Part shown: positions 30,201 through 38,359 of the stretch, one piece after another
How positions within the stretch are numbered: position 1 is the first letter of the stretch
Layout: each line of letters opens with the position of its first letter
NCBI RefSeq assembly: GCF_003573545.1
Contig: NZ_QWET01000004.1
Location: 327,103 to 391,102, forward strand
DNA from: Mariniphaga sediminis
GTDB taxonomy: Bacteria > Bacteroidota > Bacteroidia > Bacteroidales > Prolixibacteraceae
Length of the DNA stretch: 64,000 nt
Direction of reading: 5' to 3'
Position numbers and translations under genes: made by a program
The notes under the pieces: generated by a model
The model's input: the letters and a program-made list of their open reading frames with translations, nothing else
The model's database searches: none
What the model was told of the DNA's origin: nothing

Positions 30201-30294
30201 CAACAGTCTCCTGGGCTTCCTGTGCATACCCGTGGGTTGCAAAGGCTGTGAGGAGCACCATTAAACTCAAGAACCAAGTAAATGATTTTCTCAT
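24271..30294 (-). CDS. Giant SprB-repeat protein with type IX secretion sorting domain
   Basis: A 2007-residue secreted protein. A signal peptide (residues 1-25, ending THGYAQ) is followed by a cohesin-like beta domain (about 30-165). Then come about fifteen SprB-type repeats (about 170-1720), each with a Cys-x(2-5)-DG-x-I core and a GGTAPYxY-like turn, for example CYGEDGSVIISATGGTAPYT. A separate OB-fold/DUF5689-like segment (about 1755-1910, GVTGTVTGIVEGTGFFMQDG) precedes the C-terminal type A sorting domain (YPNPFDSHITI ... LKTGVYVVSLFTNDG). SprB itself is the mobile adhesin of gliding Flavobacterium, so surface adhesion or gliding is the likely role. PorT at 17239 belongs to its export machine. 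The gene has its own consensus promoter and a terminator, so it is monocistronic. Confidence 0.9.
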   Translation of the reverse strand: MRKSFTWFLSLMVLLTAFATHGYAQEAQETVELYAEDASYCYDEANDYTVTISVRDFIQLSEFELNLEFNDAIFAFDAESNVHPSLSGVSVSESGGIISIDWSGSATTIGDNVKTDILDLHFTVLSYPNNIAPSFSSDMMWGATNFWYDIPDGEDLVNTDTSNDGSLAVNVGLSDITTQMTAESCFGGNVTVTVTAPAEAVEYLFNEDPNPENWVWTNSPSFESAAGGVVTVRVKDANGCMSLKHTVNIPESVDPVAFTVETHNPVCYGEDGSVIISATGGTAPYTYYIAPDADGGPDMGDITTKSNFQFAWEPGVYWVNVQDANDCAELDWVQIEIIDENVELIAAATHTDASCNNYDDGTITASAMGGTGAGYMYSIDGINWQATGDFDELMAGTYTVWVKDDNGCMDDTVGVIVGQPEAITFDMAVEDVTCGGDNDGEIAVTNIVGGTAPYTLAIEEDGNVTTETGVASAYTFTGLMPTYYSLTITDANGCSVEYYNPNLSGNVIAVQSPEDIQFQVDITDPLCNDEAAMVTVTNITGGSGNYTILFNGVESEEVSANMYVWPYPYDGLTVTVQNEEGDICPVSQNFDYMDVVNPDALSAWVTDEFAPTCIEGNDGNIHLMIEGGTAPYFYSINGSSWKETDDNLTIIKVGVGTHEIVVKDANDCVYDSEIEVTISMEENVIWAESDEHIECFGDKAGTISVYFTSWADGLTDGEPNRGIQFYVENEAGQISSFGPSNIVGSPTTFNAGTYVIWVVDQYTCESNTDTIEITENPELLITDVNANGASCFGTYEGIITVQATGGNVDGLLEYAIVNNEGALGNIGENLWLDFETYDPETTLSTVSFNVDGGTFWIAVRDNGCDEVYYGPVEVDGYDPLLVDEDDITWTHPLCYEAEDGTITVPMSAVTGGAGAYLFTLLDGEGDPVEGYEDQATGLFTGLPEGVYAVLVEDVVGCPSYTTEDIMLDDPDLLSFTTSIKHMRCEDTNDGKITVNVSGGTPDFWYAINNPNSWIAFAEGATSKTYIATEPGTFNVWVKDANGCMAGPTEVTILEPEALDAEVTVTQNVSCNGGSDGAISVVGSGGWEGMSYYGFKVNDGSWTSATTFSGLPAGDHTLYIMDYYSYSGDYQQLDCEYSVPFTIIEPDSIKYTVEITDVKCKDGADGTFTVEIIDGGTAFVDEEGDDDGFLIRLTGSGYDSGMLYTGDDNTYTFTGLAHSHYTVYIEDANGCTLATTTGDNKNPYTTVESWEVQEPDTYLTFEAEWIQDATCFDEEDGQFLVHAMGGTAPYKYYAGLSIPPNGGGHLLVEAPAEDSEEWQTSNEFNVGAGTWVVWVMDANGCIVGGEEDEFGTPVNEWRVQIEQPDEIMWQFHMIKGEVHYVMPKCYGSWDGSIHLVNITGGSGVYNARVWGTSAAGESVDSTYTDIEADGPIYWLNGVPASNDDGFEVTVTDANGCTSAIDTIYVDQPEELMVDLVKAEGSFTCAGAVEGLIEANVSGGTGDYEYQLWKNGVIHTPWQSEGSAFLVEIGNIFVVEVRDENDCVSSDTIAIDPVQEVLIASVEDRSCFGEDSPTALITATAEEGRMLYVRYRKVEGASSVGPWSSWVAFNEAEGVGTHKMDTGLTYGDDNESDGHYRFQVKDQMECISDSVLKTFVPVQTELMISTVVEGNEITVNAAGGAVDSEQNHHYQYALGTEEGGEELAWQNENIFVTDSFNVYVVFVRDYHWCWKSDTVEAGYDAKTIAEVQGDGDVSPEDGNTVGVTGTVTGIVEGTGFFMQDGNGAWNGIWVAYADAASMAVGDGVSVVGVVSEVDDVTTITASVVEAADAVAITAEEVDVPSDAQNEMYESVLVKVSGARAAEVNENGEWEIYYEMTDSVIVNDLMFAYTPTVDHYFDVTGVVNGGMNAFTMEPRMESDIVDITATTGLDPEAQAIDFQVYPNPFDSHITIKNNDKLTRVVISNIAGQRVLDIEYPDREIRTANLKTGVYVVSLFTNDGLAKTERIVKWR

Positions 30295-30415
30295 AGCATT
30301 TCTTTTTTAATTGAACTTAATTGATTGATTGATTTTAAATTATTAATCTCTTAATCTTTGTTTTAGTTATAATTTTAGTATCGTCGTCCTTACAATTCAC
30401 CGCAATTAACGAATA

Positions 30416-30446
30416 CAAACGTATAAAATAATCAGCAATGTACAAA
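30416..30446 (-). promoter_or_regulatory. Consensus Bacteroidota promoter of the giant adhesin gene
   Basis: On the minus strand TTTG (30446-30443), 19 bases, then TACGTTTG (30423-30416) is a perfect match to TTTG-N19-TAnnTTTG. It implies a leader of about 115 bases before the start codon at 30294, which holds a short tandem TTGA repeat (minus-strand CAATCAATCAAT). Confidence 0.75.
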
Positions 30447-30483
30447 CGAATCACTGAATAATTATAGCTTCTTTTTCCCTTTA

Positions 30484-30548
30484 TTATCAACAGGCCTCTA
30501 TTAATAACCATCCCTTGTTGTTAACAATTTTTATGTTATCAACAGGCC
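30484..30548. repeat. Pair of 13-base direct repeats resembling DnaA boxes
   Basis: TTATCAACAGGCC occurs at 30484-30496 and again at 30536-30548, 52 bases apart, in a very A+T-rich stretch. The first nine bases differ from the DnaA-box consensus TTATCCACA at one position. They lie upstream of the giant-adhesin promoter and could equally be activator sites. Confidence 0.4.
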
Positions 30549-30658
30549 CAATCACGTTTTACTTTATGCAATTTTAATTCTATTTTTTTAAAAAAGTACA
30601 ATAAAAACAGGTTTTTTTCGCTATAATGCAAGGCGCAATATTAAAATATTGATGAAAA

Positions 30659-30889
30659 ATGAAAAGCATTCTGACCTTGATTCGTCTTTTACAAAAAAAA
30701 TATACTTGTTCAATCAGATATCCTTTGGGACACAATTTTTTTTGTTCAGGTTGGGTATTTGCATTTTTTTTCTTTTTTTTGTTAACTACAAACGCCTGTA
30801 AAACATGCAAATGCCCTGCCTATTCTGAAAAAACACCGGAAACAGAACAGCTAAAGCAAACAATTGCAATGGATAGTCGCAGCAGATAG
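30659..30889 (+). CDS. Possible small lipoprotein with Cys-rich mature part
   Basis: A 76-codon frame in the 1.2 kb spacer. Its last 36 codons look like a small Bacteroidota lipoprotein: a hydrophobic run (GWVFAFFFFFLLTTNA) ending in a Cys followed by CKTCKCPAYSEK. The N-terminal 35 residues look unlike a signal peptide, and the hydrophobic run is encoded by two 8-base T tracts. The real start may therefore be in another frame joined by a homopolymer slip, or the gene may be decayed. The lipobox is weak (T-N-A-C). The remaining spacer (30890-31400) shows no convincing gene. Confidence 0.3.
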   Translation: MKSILTLIRLLQKKYTCSIRYPLGHNFFCSGWVFAFFFFFLLTTNACKTCKCPAYSEKTPETEQLKQTIAMDSRSR

Positions 30890-31399
30890 TGAACAATAAA
30901 AATGGGTTTCTCTGTCATTTTATGAATAAAATTTTACACGCCTCTTTACACCCTCCTTCCCCCAAAAAAATGACTAAATAAAAATACCCCAATACAGACA
31001 AGAAATACCAGAGGAATACATCTTTTAATACAAAATAGTCAACTAGCCCAAAAAACCAACAACTACTTTTCTAATTGCTATTATTTCTGAACACTGAAAA
31101 ATCCGGATAATTTACTGACAAAAAATATTTTAGCCAAAATGAACCCCGCTGACATTTGAGTATTTGAACAGATCATTTGGGAGGGGTGTGTAAATTCCAA
31201 CCAGTATCCAGTAAAAAACAGATGAGAGAAGATGTTCTTTTCCCGAATTAAAAACCGACATCGGAATTTTATATCGTTAATTTTTTTGCAACAGGAAGCG
31301 ATATACTTTTATGCATTTCATATTTGGAACAAGAAATAAAGAAACTCTTTTAAATTAATATTAAAGTTGAATCATCAGGTGGTAAAATTAAACCTGAGA

Positions 31400-31431
31400 T
31401 TTGAATCTGTGGGAATTTAGTAGTTAATTTG
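31400..31431 (+). promoter_or_regulatory. Candidate promoter of gapA
   Basis: TTTG (31400-31403), a 20-base spacer and TTAATTTG (31424-31431) give one mismatch in the -7 motif and one extra spacer base. The leader to the ATG at 31526 would be about 85-90 bases. Confidence 0.45.
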
Positions 31432-31486
31432 TATATGTTTCTGATTCAGGAATTAAACAATAATTTAAATCCTGAAAAGTTTTTAA

Positions 31487-32533
<1,047 letters not shown>

Positions 32534-32555
32534 TTTGCTATATTATATATGGTAT

Positions 32556-32583
32556 AAAAAGGATGTCGGAAGGCATCCTTTTT
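32556..32583. terminator. Bidirectional terminator between gapA and the ABC permease gene
   Basis: A 10-bp perfect stem AAAAAGGATG/CATCCTTTTT with an 8-base loop sits between the convergent stop codons at 32533 and 32586. The A and T ends provide U-tracts for both strands. Confidence 0.8.
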
Positions 32584-32585
32584 TG

Positions 32586-33833
32586 TTATTCATACCTCAG
32601 TGATTCGATGGGGTCCAGCCGGGCTGCCATCTGAGCAGGGTAGTAACCGGAAATAACCCCTACCATAAAACAAAGAATTACCCCCACTGTAATCCATATC
32701 CATGGAATAATAAACGGTGCACCGATGAGTACTGATACCATGTTCCCTGTAAGTATACCAATAACAATTCCCAGTACTCCTCCAATCTGCCCAATTATGA
32801 CTGCTTCGATCAAAAATTGCTGACGTACCGTAGAACCTTTGGCTCCAATAGCTTTCCGGACACCAACCTCGCGGGTACGCTCCGTAACCGAAACCAACAT
32901 GATATTCATTAATCCTACAGCCGCCCCCAAAAGGGTTATCAGTCCGATGATGGTAGCCACCAAGGTAATATTACGGATATTATTAAGCAGAATATTGACG
33001 AGGTTATCGCTTTTTTCAATATTAAAATCGGTTTGATCCAGCGGATTAAGTCCCCTTACATTGCGAAAAACAGCTTCGGCCTGCCCAATAGCCACTTCCA
33101 TCACCTCAGGACGATCCACCATCACCTGGATACTAAAATTCATATTAGGCCGCGAAAAATAAGTTCGCGTGTTGGTGTAAGGGATAAAACATACCATATC
33201 GTTGCTGATTCCCATTCCGCTACCTTTACTTTTAAGGGTACCAATTACCTTGTATTTTCCATTTCCGATGCTCACCACTTTCTGCAAAGGGTTCTCCCCT
33301 GGTTCAAAAAGTTGCCTTACCAGGTCACTGCCCAACAAAACCACACTTCTTCCGTTTTCAATTTCCGAATTATTGAAACTGCGCCCCTGGTTAATTTCGA
33401 ATCCGGCAGTTTCCAGATAATTTCCATCAATTCCACGTACATTAACATTGGGATTGGTTTTTTGGTCATCATATTTTACAGTAGCATTTCCAGACGCATG
33501 CACCGAAATGGCAGTAATGGCCGGAAATTCAAATTGCTCTTTGAAAGCATTGGCCTGGTAAAAGGAAATGTAAGAATAATTTTTTGTGCGGTAATGCTGG
33601 TTTCCCACCTGCACTCTCATTCCACGACTGGTAAGGGTAAAAGTATTCGCTCCCATAAAAGTAAACTCTTTCGTGATGGAATTTTTTATGGAATCTATTG
33701 CGGTAAGAATACCAATCAAGGCTGTAATCCCCACAGCAATTATCAAAACGGTAAGCACTGTGCGAAGTAGATTACTACGAATCGAATGCATCGCAATCCT
33801 CACATTTTCAACAAATAAAGTCGCCTGTTGCAT
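32586..33833 (-). CDS. MacB/FtsX-type ABC transporter permease
   Basis: A 415-residue permease with one N-terminal membrane segment (about 20-42, [20 protein letters not shown]), a large periplasmic MacB core domain (about 45-270), and the FtsX domain with three C-terminal membrane segments (about 285-405, with [20 protein letters not shown] between them). This is the topology of MacB-type exporters or mechanotransmitters. No ATPase gene lies next to it, so the partner must be elsewhere. A CAAAACTA box (minus-strand TAGTTTTG) at 33893-33900 is a candidate -7 element about 60 bases upstream. Confidence 0.9.
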   Translation of the reverse strand: MQQATLFVENVRIAMHSIRSNLLRTVLTVLIIAVGITALIGILTAIDSIKNSITKEFTFMGANTFTLTSRGMRVQVGNQHYRTKNYSYISFYQANAFKEQFEFPAITAISVHASGNATVKYDDQKTNPNVNVRGIDGNYLETAGFEINQGRSFNNSEIENGRSVVLLGSDLVRQLFEPGENPLQKVVSIGNGKYKVIGTLKSKGSGMGISNDMVCFIPYTNTRTYFSRPNMNFSIQVMVDRPEVMEVAIGQAEAVFRNVRGLNPLDQTDFNIEKSDNLVNILLNNIRNITLVATIIGLITLLGAAVGLMNIMLVSVTERTREVGVRKAIGAKGSTVRQQFLIEAVIIGQIGGVLGIVIGILTGNMVSVLIGAPFIIPWIWITVGVILCFMVGVISGYYPAQMAARLDPIESLRYE

Positions 33834-34164
33834 GTTTCCTTATCTCCAGAAAGTATAATATTCTCCTCAATTGTAATGCTTCATTAGTGACACAAAACTA
33901 TCAAACATTACATTCATCCTATTTCATCCGAAAATGCAAAATTTGACGAACAGACGACGGAATTGTTCGATAATTTTTCACACTTAATGTTTTTTAACAT
34001 TTTTTAAACTGAAGGAGAAAGCTCTTTTTTTTGAATTTTTTCGGCGACAACCCACCTCTTCAAATAGGTTATAAATCAGTTTTTTGAAATACTATTTACT
34101 ATCAATAAAAAAAGGAAAAACAAATTCCATCATCAATTTTATTGAACAGATGCCGCGTTTTTAT
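33834..34164. other. Intergenic region between the divergent permease and TnpR-like genes
   Basis: An A+T-rich stretch without a gene. It contains the minus-strand -7 box at 33893-33900 and ends at the plus-strand promoter for the next gene. I see no other convincing signal in it. Confidence 0.5.
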
Positions 34165-34197
34165 TTTGTTTATTGATGGAAAAGCTTTTTAAATTTG
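34165..34197 (+). promoter_or_regulatory. Candidate promoter of the TnpR-passenger-like gene
   Basis: TTTG (34165-34168), a 21-base spacer and TAAATTTG (34190-34197, full match to TAnnTTTG). The predicted transcript begins almost at the ATG at 34208, giving a very short leader. Confidence 0.5.
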
Positions 34198-34207
34198 AAC
34201 TTGTTAT

Positions 34208-34735
34208 ATGTTCAAGGTTATGATTTATCATTTAAGAATCACTTCACCAGAAACCAAAAACTTTCACCTCGAAGTGGAAGTCGATGGGGAACATTCGTTT
34301 TTCGACCTACACTCTATCATCCAAAAAAGTACCGGTTTTGAGTCGCACCAACTCGCCTCTTTTTTTATACCTGACCAAAGTGGAAAAAAACAAAAAGAAA
34401 TTTCACTATTGGATTTGGGAATGAATGGAGGCGCTTATTTCATCATGCAAAAGACAAAACTGTCTGACTTAATTGAATCGAAAGCGCAACAGATGATTTA
34501 CACTTTTGATTTTATTAATGACAGATCATTGTATTTAGAACTAACTGGAATTGTTATGGAAAAAAATCTCAAAGAACCGTTAGTCACTCTGAAGCAGGGT
34601 GACGCCCCCGTACAGGTATTGGGCGAAGAGCCTGATGTACAGGAGGCAACCAAACTTCAGGAAGAAGAGGTTTTAATGGATTTTGGTATTTTAGATGACT
34701 ACAACGAACTTTACGGTGAGATGGAAGACTATTAA
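34208..34735 (+). CDS. IS1096 passenger TnpR/pRiA4b ORF-3-like protein
   Basis: A 175-residue acidic protein of the pRiA4b ORF-3/IS1096 passenger type (PF07929-like). The core has YHLRITSPETKNFHLEVEVD and a ubiquitin-like beta-grasp pattern (SFFDLHSIIQKSTGF), and the tail is very rich in Glu and Asp. Despite the family name, no transposase adjoins it. In Bacteroidota such genes are often fixed next to miaA, as here, so a housekeeping role is likely but unknown. Confidence 0.75.
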   Translation: MFKVMIYHLRITSPETKNFHLEVEVDGEHSFFDLHSIIQKSTGFESHQLASFFIPDQSGKKQKEISLLDLGMNGGAYFIMQKTKLSDLIESKAQQMIYTFDFINDRSLYLELTGIVMEKNLKEPLVTLKQGDAPVQVLGEEPDVQEATKLQEEEVLMDFGILDDYNELYGEMEDY

Positions 34736-34830
34736 AGGTCTTCCTCTGTATGTCAAATTTATTCAGACTGTCCGGTTTCATTTTGGGCAGTCTTTTTTTT
34801 GCGCTTAATTTGCAGGTAAAACAGCAAAGT

Positions 34831-35739
34831 ATGTCCAAAACCCTTTTAATTATAACCGGCCCCACCGCCATCGGGAAAACCGACATCGCCATTGAGGCAG
34901 CCCAACACTTTAAAACCGAAATCGTCTCTGCCGACTCGCGGCAAATTTACCGCCAACTATCTATTGGAACTGCAGTACCAACTCCTTCCGAACTAGCCAC
35001 AATAAAACATCATTTTATTCATTCTCATTCGATTTTGGATAACTACAATGCCAGTCGGTACGAAACCGAAGCGCTGAATCTGCTTGAAAAACTTTTTGAA
35101 AAACACGATATCGTTGTAATGACAGGTGGCTCCATGCTGTACATCGAAGCAGTTTGCAAAGGCATAGACACAATGCCTGACGTGGATCCGGAACTACGAA
35201 AAAACCTGAAACAACGGTTGGAAACAGAAGGTATCGAAAGCCTGCGCCTGCAACTAAAAAAACTTGATCCGGTATATTACAATCAAGTGGATTTGAAAAA
35301 CCCGGCGCGTATTGTTCATGCATTGGAAATTTGCCTGATGGCTGGCAAACCGTATTCTTCCTTTCGCTCCGCTCCCCTAAAAAAAAGGCCATTTACTATT
35401 ATTAAAACAGGCTTGAATGATGACCGCTCCGAATTGCACCGACGGATAAATGAACGCGTAGACAAAATGATAAATGAAGGATTGGAAGAGGAAGCCCGGA
35501 TGGTTTTCCCTCTAAAACACCTTAATGCACTGAACACAGTTGGCTACCGCGAATTTTTTGCCTTTTTCAACAATGAAATTTCAAAAGAAAAAGCGATTGA
35601 GTTAATCAAACGTAACACCCGTCGTTATGCCCGCAAACAAATTACATGGTTTCGAAACGACCCGGAAATGACATGGTTCACTCCCAGGCAAACTCCGCAA
35701 ATCATCGATTTTTTTGAGAATAATATACAGAGGAAATGA
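34831..35739 (+). CDS. miaA: tRNA dimethylallyltransferase
   Basis: A 302-residue MiaA, which adds a dimethylallyl group to A37 of tRNAs reading U-starting codons. The P-loop is GPTAIGKTDIAIEAA near residues 10-24, SADSRQIYRQLSIGTAVPT near 37-55, and the C-terminal half has LNTVGYREFFAFF and RYARKQITWFRND. The frame opens at 34750, but that adds a hydrophobic run with no homology. The ATG at 34831 gives the usual MSKTLLIITGPTAIGKT start. Its stop overlaps the NUDIX gene by 4 bases. Confidence 0.95.
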   Translation: MSKTLLIITGPTAIGKTDIAIEAAQHFKTEIVSADSRQIYRQLSIGTAVPTPSELATIKHHFIHSHSILDNYNASRYETEALNLLEKLFEKHDIVVMTGGSMLYIEAVCKGIDTMPDVDPELRKNLKQRLETEGIESLRLQLKKLDPVYYNQVDLKNPARIVHALEICLMAGKPYSSFRSAPLKKRPFTIIKTGLNDDRSELHRRINERVDKMINEGLEEEARMVFPLKHLNALNTVGYREFFAFFNNEISKEKAIELIKRNTRRYARKQITWFRNDPEMTWFTPRQTPQIIDFFENNIQRK

Positions 35740-36191
35740 AACATCCCGGCAATTTTATTATCCGTGTTTACGGAATTGTTCTGAATGAAAAAAATGAAGT
35801 ACTTCTCACGGATGAATTTCAGATTGGTATGAAAATGACCAAATTTCCTGGAGGTGGCATCCACTTCGGCGAAGGAACTGTTGACTGCCTAAAAAGAGAA
35901 TTCAGGGAAGAATGCAACGGCCAGGAAATTGATAACATCCGTCATTTTTATACAACTGACTATTTTCAGGAAGCTTTTTTCCACGACAACCATCAACTCA
36001 TTAGCATTTACTACCTCGTCAACTTAAAAAAGCCAATCTGCTTTCCTATTTCAGAAAAACCATTCGATTTTGAAAAAATGGAAAACGGGAACCAAAGTTT
36101 TCGCTGGGTGAAATTAAAAGTGCTAAAAACAGATGATTTGTCATTCCCGATTGATAAATTTGTGGCAAACAAGTTAAAAGAGATATTTTGA
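35736..36191 (+). CDS. NUDIX hydrolase
   Basis: A 151-residue NUDIX-fold hydrolase of nucleoside-diphosphate-linked substrates. The Nudix box is visible as GGGIHFGEGTVDCLKREFRE followed by ECNG, near residues 39-62, and holds the metal-binding glutamates. It overlaps miaA by 4 bases and the glycosyltransferase by 4 bases, so it is translationally coupled to both. The context suggests a link to sugar-nucleotide metabolism, but the substrate is not known. Confidence 0.9.
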   Translation: MKHPGNFIIRVYGIVLNEKNEVLLTDEFQIGMKMTKFPGGGIHFGEGTVDCLKREFREECNGQEIDNIRHFYTTDYFQEAFFHDNHQLISIYYLVNLKKPICFPISEKPFDFEKMENGNQSFRWVKLKVLKTDDLSFPIDKFVANKLKEIF

Positions 36192-37330
36192 AGACAGTAA
36201 AAATAATCGGGACTGCGTTTCCATTCAGGGGAGGTTTAGCGGCTTATAATGAACGCCTTGCCAGAGAATATTCAAAAGAAGGATACGATGTTACCATTGA
36301 AACTTTTACCTTGCAGTATCCCCAAATACTATTCCCCGGTAAAACACAATATGCTGAAGGTGAACCACCCAAAAACTTAAAAATCAGAAGAACAATCAAC
36401 TCAATAAACCCAATCAGCTGGCTTAAAACAGGGGAAAGAATAAAACGGGAAAAACCCGACCTGGTAATCTTTAAATATTGGCTGCCTTTTATGGCGCCCT
36501 GTTTTGGCACTATTGCGGCCCGCATTAAAAAGAACAAACATTCCAGAATCGTCTGCATTGCCGACAATATTATACCACACGAAAAACGATTTGCAGACAA
36601 CCTGCTGACAAAGTATTTCCTGAAAAAAATAGATGGGGTGGTCGCCCAGTCAAAAAGCGTTTTTAACGATGTCTTCAAGTTTACAGACAAACTTCCGGTA
36701 AAACTCTGCCCCCACCCTCTGTTCGATAATTTTGGGGAGGCAATCGAAAGGGAGAAGGCGCTAAAAATGCTGGAACTGGACCCGCAGCCAAAATACGTCT
36801 TGTTTTTTGGTTTTATCCGCGATTACAAAGGCCTTGATCTTTTATTGAAGGCATTTGCAGACCCTCGCATCATGCAGCTGAACGTAAAACTCATTGTCGC
36901 CGGTGAATTCTACACCGATTCAGAACCATACATGGAATTGATTGATAAGTTGCATTTAAAAGAGAAGGTGATTCTAAAAACGAATTTTATTTCAGATAAA
37001 GATGTAGGCATGTATTTCTGTGCTTCCGATATTGTAGCGCAGCCATATAAAAATGCAACGCAAAGCGGGGTAACCCAAATCGGTTATCACTTCAATAAAC
37101 CCATGTTGGTAACTAATGTTGGCGGCCTTCCGGAAATCATTCCGCATCAAGTAGTCGGCTATGTAACAGAACCAAACGAGAATGATATTGCCGATAGTTT
37201 ATTCGACTTTTTTAGCAACGACAAAAAAAGTACCTTTGAAACCAACATTCAGGATGAAAAGAAAAAATTCCTGTGGTCGGCAATGACCAATGCAATTTCT
37301 GAAGTTCTTGATAAAATTGAAGAAAAATGA
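36188..37330 (+). CDS. Glycosyltransferase family 4 protein
   Basis: A 380-residue GT-B fold glycosyltransferase. The N-terminal domain begins IIGTAFPFRGGLAAYNERLA, and the donor-binding C-terminal domain has FFGFIRDYKGLDLLLKAF near 205-222 and the E-x7-E-type region QSGVTQIGYHFNKPMLVTN near 300. It starts with TTG overlapping the NUDIX stop (TTGA), and its stop overlaps the next start by 4 bases. It may use the heptose nucleotide made by the following three genes; this is inferred. Confidence 0.88.
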   Translation: MKTVKIIGTAFPFRGGLAAYNERLAREYSKEGYDVTIETFTLQYPQILFPGKTQYAEGEPPKNLKIRRTINSINPISWLKTGERIKREKPDLVIFKYWLPFMAPCFGTIAARIKKNKHSRIVCIADNIIPHEKRFADNLLTKYFLKKIDGVVAQSKSVFNDVFKFTDKLPVKLCPHPLFDNFGEAIEREKALKMLELDPQPKYVLFFGFIRDYKGLDLLLKAFADPRIMQLNVKLIVAGEFYTDSEPYMELIDKLHLKEKVILKTNFISDKDVGMYFCASDIVAQPYKNATQSGVTQIGYHFNKPMLVTNVGGLPEIIPHQVVGYVTEPNENDIADSLFDFFSNDKKSTFETNIQDEKKKFLWSAMTNAISEVLDKIEEK

Positions 37331-38349
37331 TAATAAGGAGTAAAGCTCCTCTGCGCATAGGTTTTGCAGGTGGCGGAACAGATGTTTCTCCCTATTCCGA
37401 TATTTACGGCGGCGCTATTTTGAATGCCACAATAAATATGTACGCCTACGCAACGATTATTCCGAGAAATGATAATAAGATTATTATCCGTGCAGCAGAC
37501 AAAAAAGAAAAAGTAGAATATGAATCGGCAGAAGAACTCCCTGTAAACGGGGAACTGGATCTGGCCAAAGCTGTTTACAATCGCATCGTTAAAAGATTTG
37601 GTACAGGAAAACTTGCTTTTGAAATCGTCACGTATGTAGATGCTCCTCCCGGCTCGGGGCTCGGTTCTTCCTCAACCCTTGTAACCGCCATAACGGGCGC
37701 TTTTGTTGAATGGCTTAACCTGCCCCTTGGAGAATACGATATCGCAAACCTTGCTTACATTGCAGAAAGAGTTGACTTACAATATGCAGGAGGGAAACAA
37801 GATCAGTACGCTGCAACCTTTGGCGGATTCAACTTTATGGAATTTTACGATAATGACAAGGTCATTGTAAACCCTCTCCGCATCCGCAACAATATCCTGA
37901 ACGAACTGGCATTCAATCTTGTACTCTATTATACAGGAACAAGCCGCCTTTCATCAAAAATTATTGAGAAACAGCAGAGCAGCATAAAAAATAAAAAACA
38001 AACCTCTATTGAGGCAATGCACCAGACCAAAGAGATGGCCGTAGTAATGAAAGAAGCCATTCTTAAAGGAGAACTGGACAGGATTGGCTCAATTATGATG
38101 GAAGCCTGGAATTATAAAAAAAGAATGGCCAGCGGAATATCAAACAAACAGCTGGACACTATTTACGATGCGGCCATAAAAGCAGGTGCCACGGGAGGCA
38201 AAATCAGCGGGGCAGGAGGCGGTGGTTTTATGTTCTTTTATTGTCCGGATAACACACGCTACAATGTTATATCAGAGCTTAAAAAATCCGGTGGGGTAAT
38301 TCAGCCTATCCAATTTACAAAAAGCGGTCTGAACAGTTGGAGCATCTAA
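37327..38349 (+). CDS. hddA: GHMP kinase, D-glycero-D-manno-heptose 7-phosphate kinase type
   Basis: A 340-residue GHMP-family sugar kinase. It begins IIRSKAPLRIGFAGGGTDVS, with the ATP-binding loop PPGSGLGSSSTLVTAITGA near residues 108-126 and the C-terminal GGKISGAGGGGFMFFY. The family includes heptose 7-phosphate kinase HddA and L-fucose kinase. The neighbours gmhA and the hddC-like gene make the HddA role most likely, converting D-glycero-D-manno-heptose 7-phosphate to the 1,7-bisphosphate. Confidence 0.85.
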   Translation: MIIRSKAPLRIGFAGGGTDVSPYSDIYGGAILNATINMYAYATIIPRNDNKIIIRAADKKEKVEYESAEELPVNGELDLAKAVYNRIVKRFGTGKLAFEIVTYVDAPPGSGLGSSSTLVTAITGAFVEWLNLPLGEYDIANLAYIAERVDLQYAGGKQDQYAATFGGFNFMEFYDNDKVIVNPLRIRNNILNELAFNLVLYYTGTSRLSSKIIEKQQSSIKNKKQTSIEAMHQTKEMAVVMKEAILKGELDRIGSIMMEAWNYKKRMASGISNKQLDTIYDAAIKAGATGGKISGAGGGGFMFFYCPDNTRYNVISELKKSGGVIQPIQFTKSGLNSWSI

Positions 38350-38359
38350 ATCTGCAGGA

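Noticed and set aside
24271..30294. Repeated short motifs along the giant adhesin that at first glance suggest a CRISPR array or tandem DNA repeat
   Set aside because: The repeats are at protein level (SprB units of about 80-120 residues) with diverged DNA. There are no identical direct repeats with uniform spacers.
30945..31195. A long-range inverted repeat TTTACACCCTCC (30945) with GGAGGGGTGTGTAAA (31180)
   Set aside because: The match is imperfect with unequal arms and about 225 bases between them, so chance is likely.
33033..33770. A 245-codon open frame on the plus strand opposite the ABC permease gene
   Set aside because: It lies fully inside the well-supported MacB-type permease on the other strand, lacks a recognisable domain and has shadow-like composition.
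34208..34735. Treating the TnpR-passenger-like gene as part of an insertion sequence
   Set aside because: No transposase, terminal inverted repeats or target duplication were seen around it, and it is closely followed by miaA as in other Bacteroidota.
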